From Sphingobacteriia bacterium RIFOXYC2_FULL_35_18 (GTDB lineage Bacteria > Bacteroidota > Bacteroidia > Chitinophagales > Chitinophagaceae): DNA of 64,000 nucleotides. The stretch spans positions 1,120,020 through 1,184,019 of the forward strand of contig MIAG01000001.1 of NCBI GenBank assembly GCA_001829005.1, given 5' to 3'. Below the pieces are notes generated by a model. The model was not told the DNA's origin, searched no databases, and saw nothing but the letters and a program-made list of their open reading frames with translations. The position numbers and the translations under genes were made by a program. Numbering within the stretch: the first letter of the stretch is position 1; the number at the start of each line of letters is the position of its first letter. Below, in pieces: positions 63,959 through 64,000 of the stretch.

Positions 63959-64000
63959 ATGACAACTAAACTCACTCTCACAGTTGAGAAAGATGTTATT
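63959..64000 (+). CDS. DUF6364-like antitoxin, first 14 codons only
   Basis: Reads MTTKLTLTVEKDVI up to the window edge. This resembles the start of DUF6364 family proteins, small ribbon-helix-helix antitoxins usually paired with a PIN or other toxin in Bacteroidota. The identification rests on 14 residues and memory of the family, so it is tentative. It has its own promoter and sits directly after the attC-like site, as toxin-antitoxin cassettes do in integrons. Confidence 0.55.
   Translation, partial: MTTKLTLTVEKDVI

Overview
The window looks like a chromosomal segment from a member of the Bacteroidota, most likely the family Chitinophagaceae. The signs are a SusC/SusD pair, two proteins with gliding-motility-type (CHU_C, type IX secretion) C-termini, an HmuY-like lipoprotein next to a TonB receptor, DUF3467 and DUF4293 proteins, AT-rich coding sequence, and promoters of the Bacteroidota form TTG-N19-21-TAnnTTTG. 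Most of it is ordinary housekeeping chromosome. No rRNA, CRISPR array, prophage or complete insertion sequence was seen.

Layout. 0-16 kb: 5' part of metG, an SPFH membrane protein with a small Arc-like protein, two tandem LD-carboxypeptidases, two tandem membrane-anchored alpha/beta hydrolases downstream of kup, an unknown secreted protein, a DUF6427-like membrane protein, purQ, a split DsbD system, and a YHYH / MORN-like / SCO lipoprotein cluster. 15.7-25 kb: an ECF sigma factor, uvrA, a TPR histidine kinase convergent with a LytTR regulator, glyA with a DUF4293 gene, and a sugar nucleotidyltransferase. 25-36 kb: a long leftward gene series, in transcription order guaB, lnt, hydrolase, two giant CHU_C proteins, SDR and nitronate monooxygenase. 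36-45 kb: MFS transporter, dprA, a PorE-like OmpA protein, an HmuY/TonB receptor pair, queE and folD. 45-50 kb: a SusC/SusD pair whose codon choice suggests high expression, then a DUF3467 gene.

50.3-53.2 kb is an accessory patch. A 217-bp nested-palindrome element is present twice, and a ~31-nt motif (core ACTGGGTAGCGA) occurs three times on both sides of an unknown secreted protein and a serine hydrolase. 53.2-60.5 kb returns to housekeeping: radC, prs, rplY, a histidine kinase, pth, an FAH-family enzyme translationally coupled to a fused 2-oxoacid dehydrogenase E1, and a tRNA with anticodon CAT followed by a run of five hairpins.

60.6-64 kb is the most accessory part. It holds a class II Fic protein behind a 21-bp near-perfect inverted repeat, a broken tyrosine recombinase (internal deletion plus a one-base loss in an A run), a small secreted orphan, and a 172-bp palindrome laid out like an integron attC site (outer R-like boxes, short unpaired spacers, long inner stem). 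The window ends in the first 14 codons of what looks like a DUF6364 antitoxin with its own promoter. Together this reads as the edge of a degenerate integron-like cassette array and is the best candidate here for something not well described.
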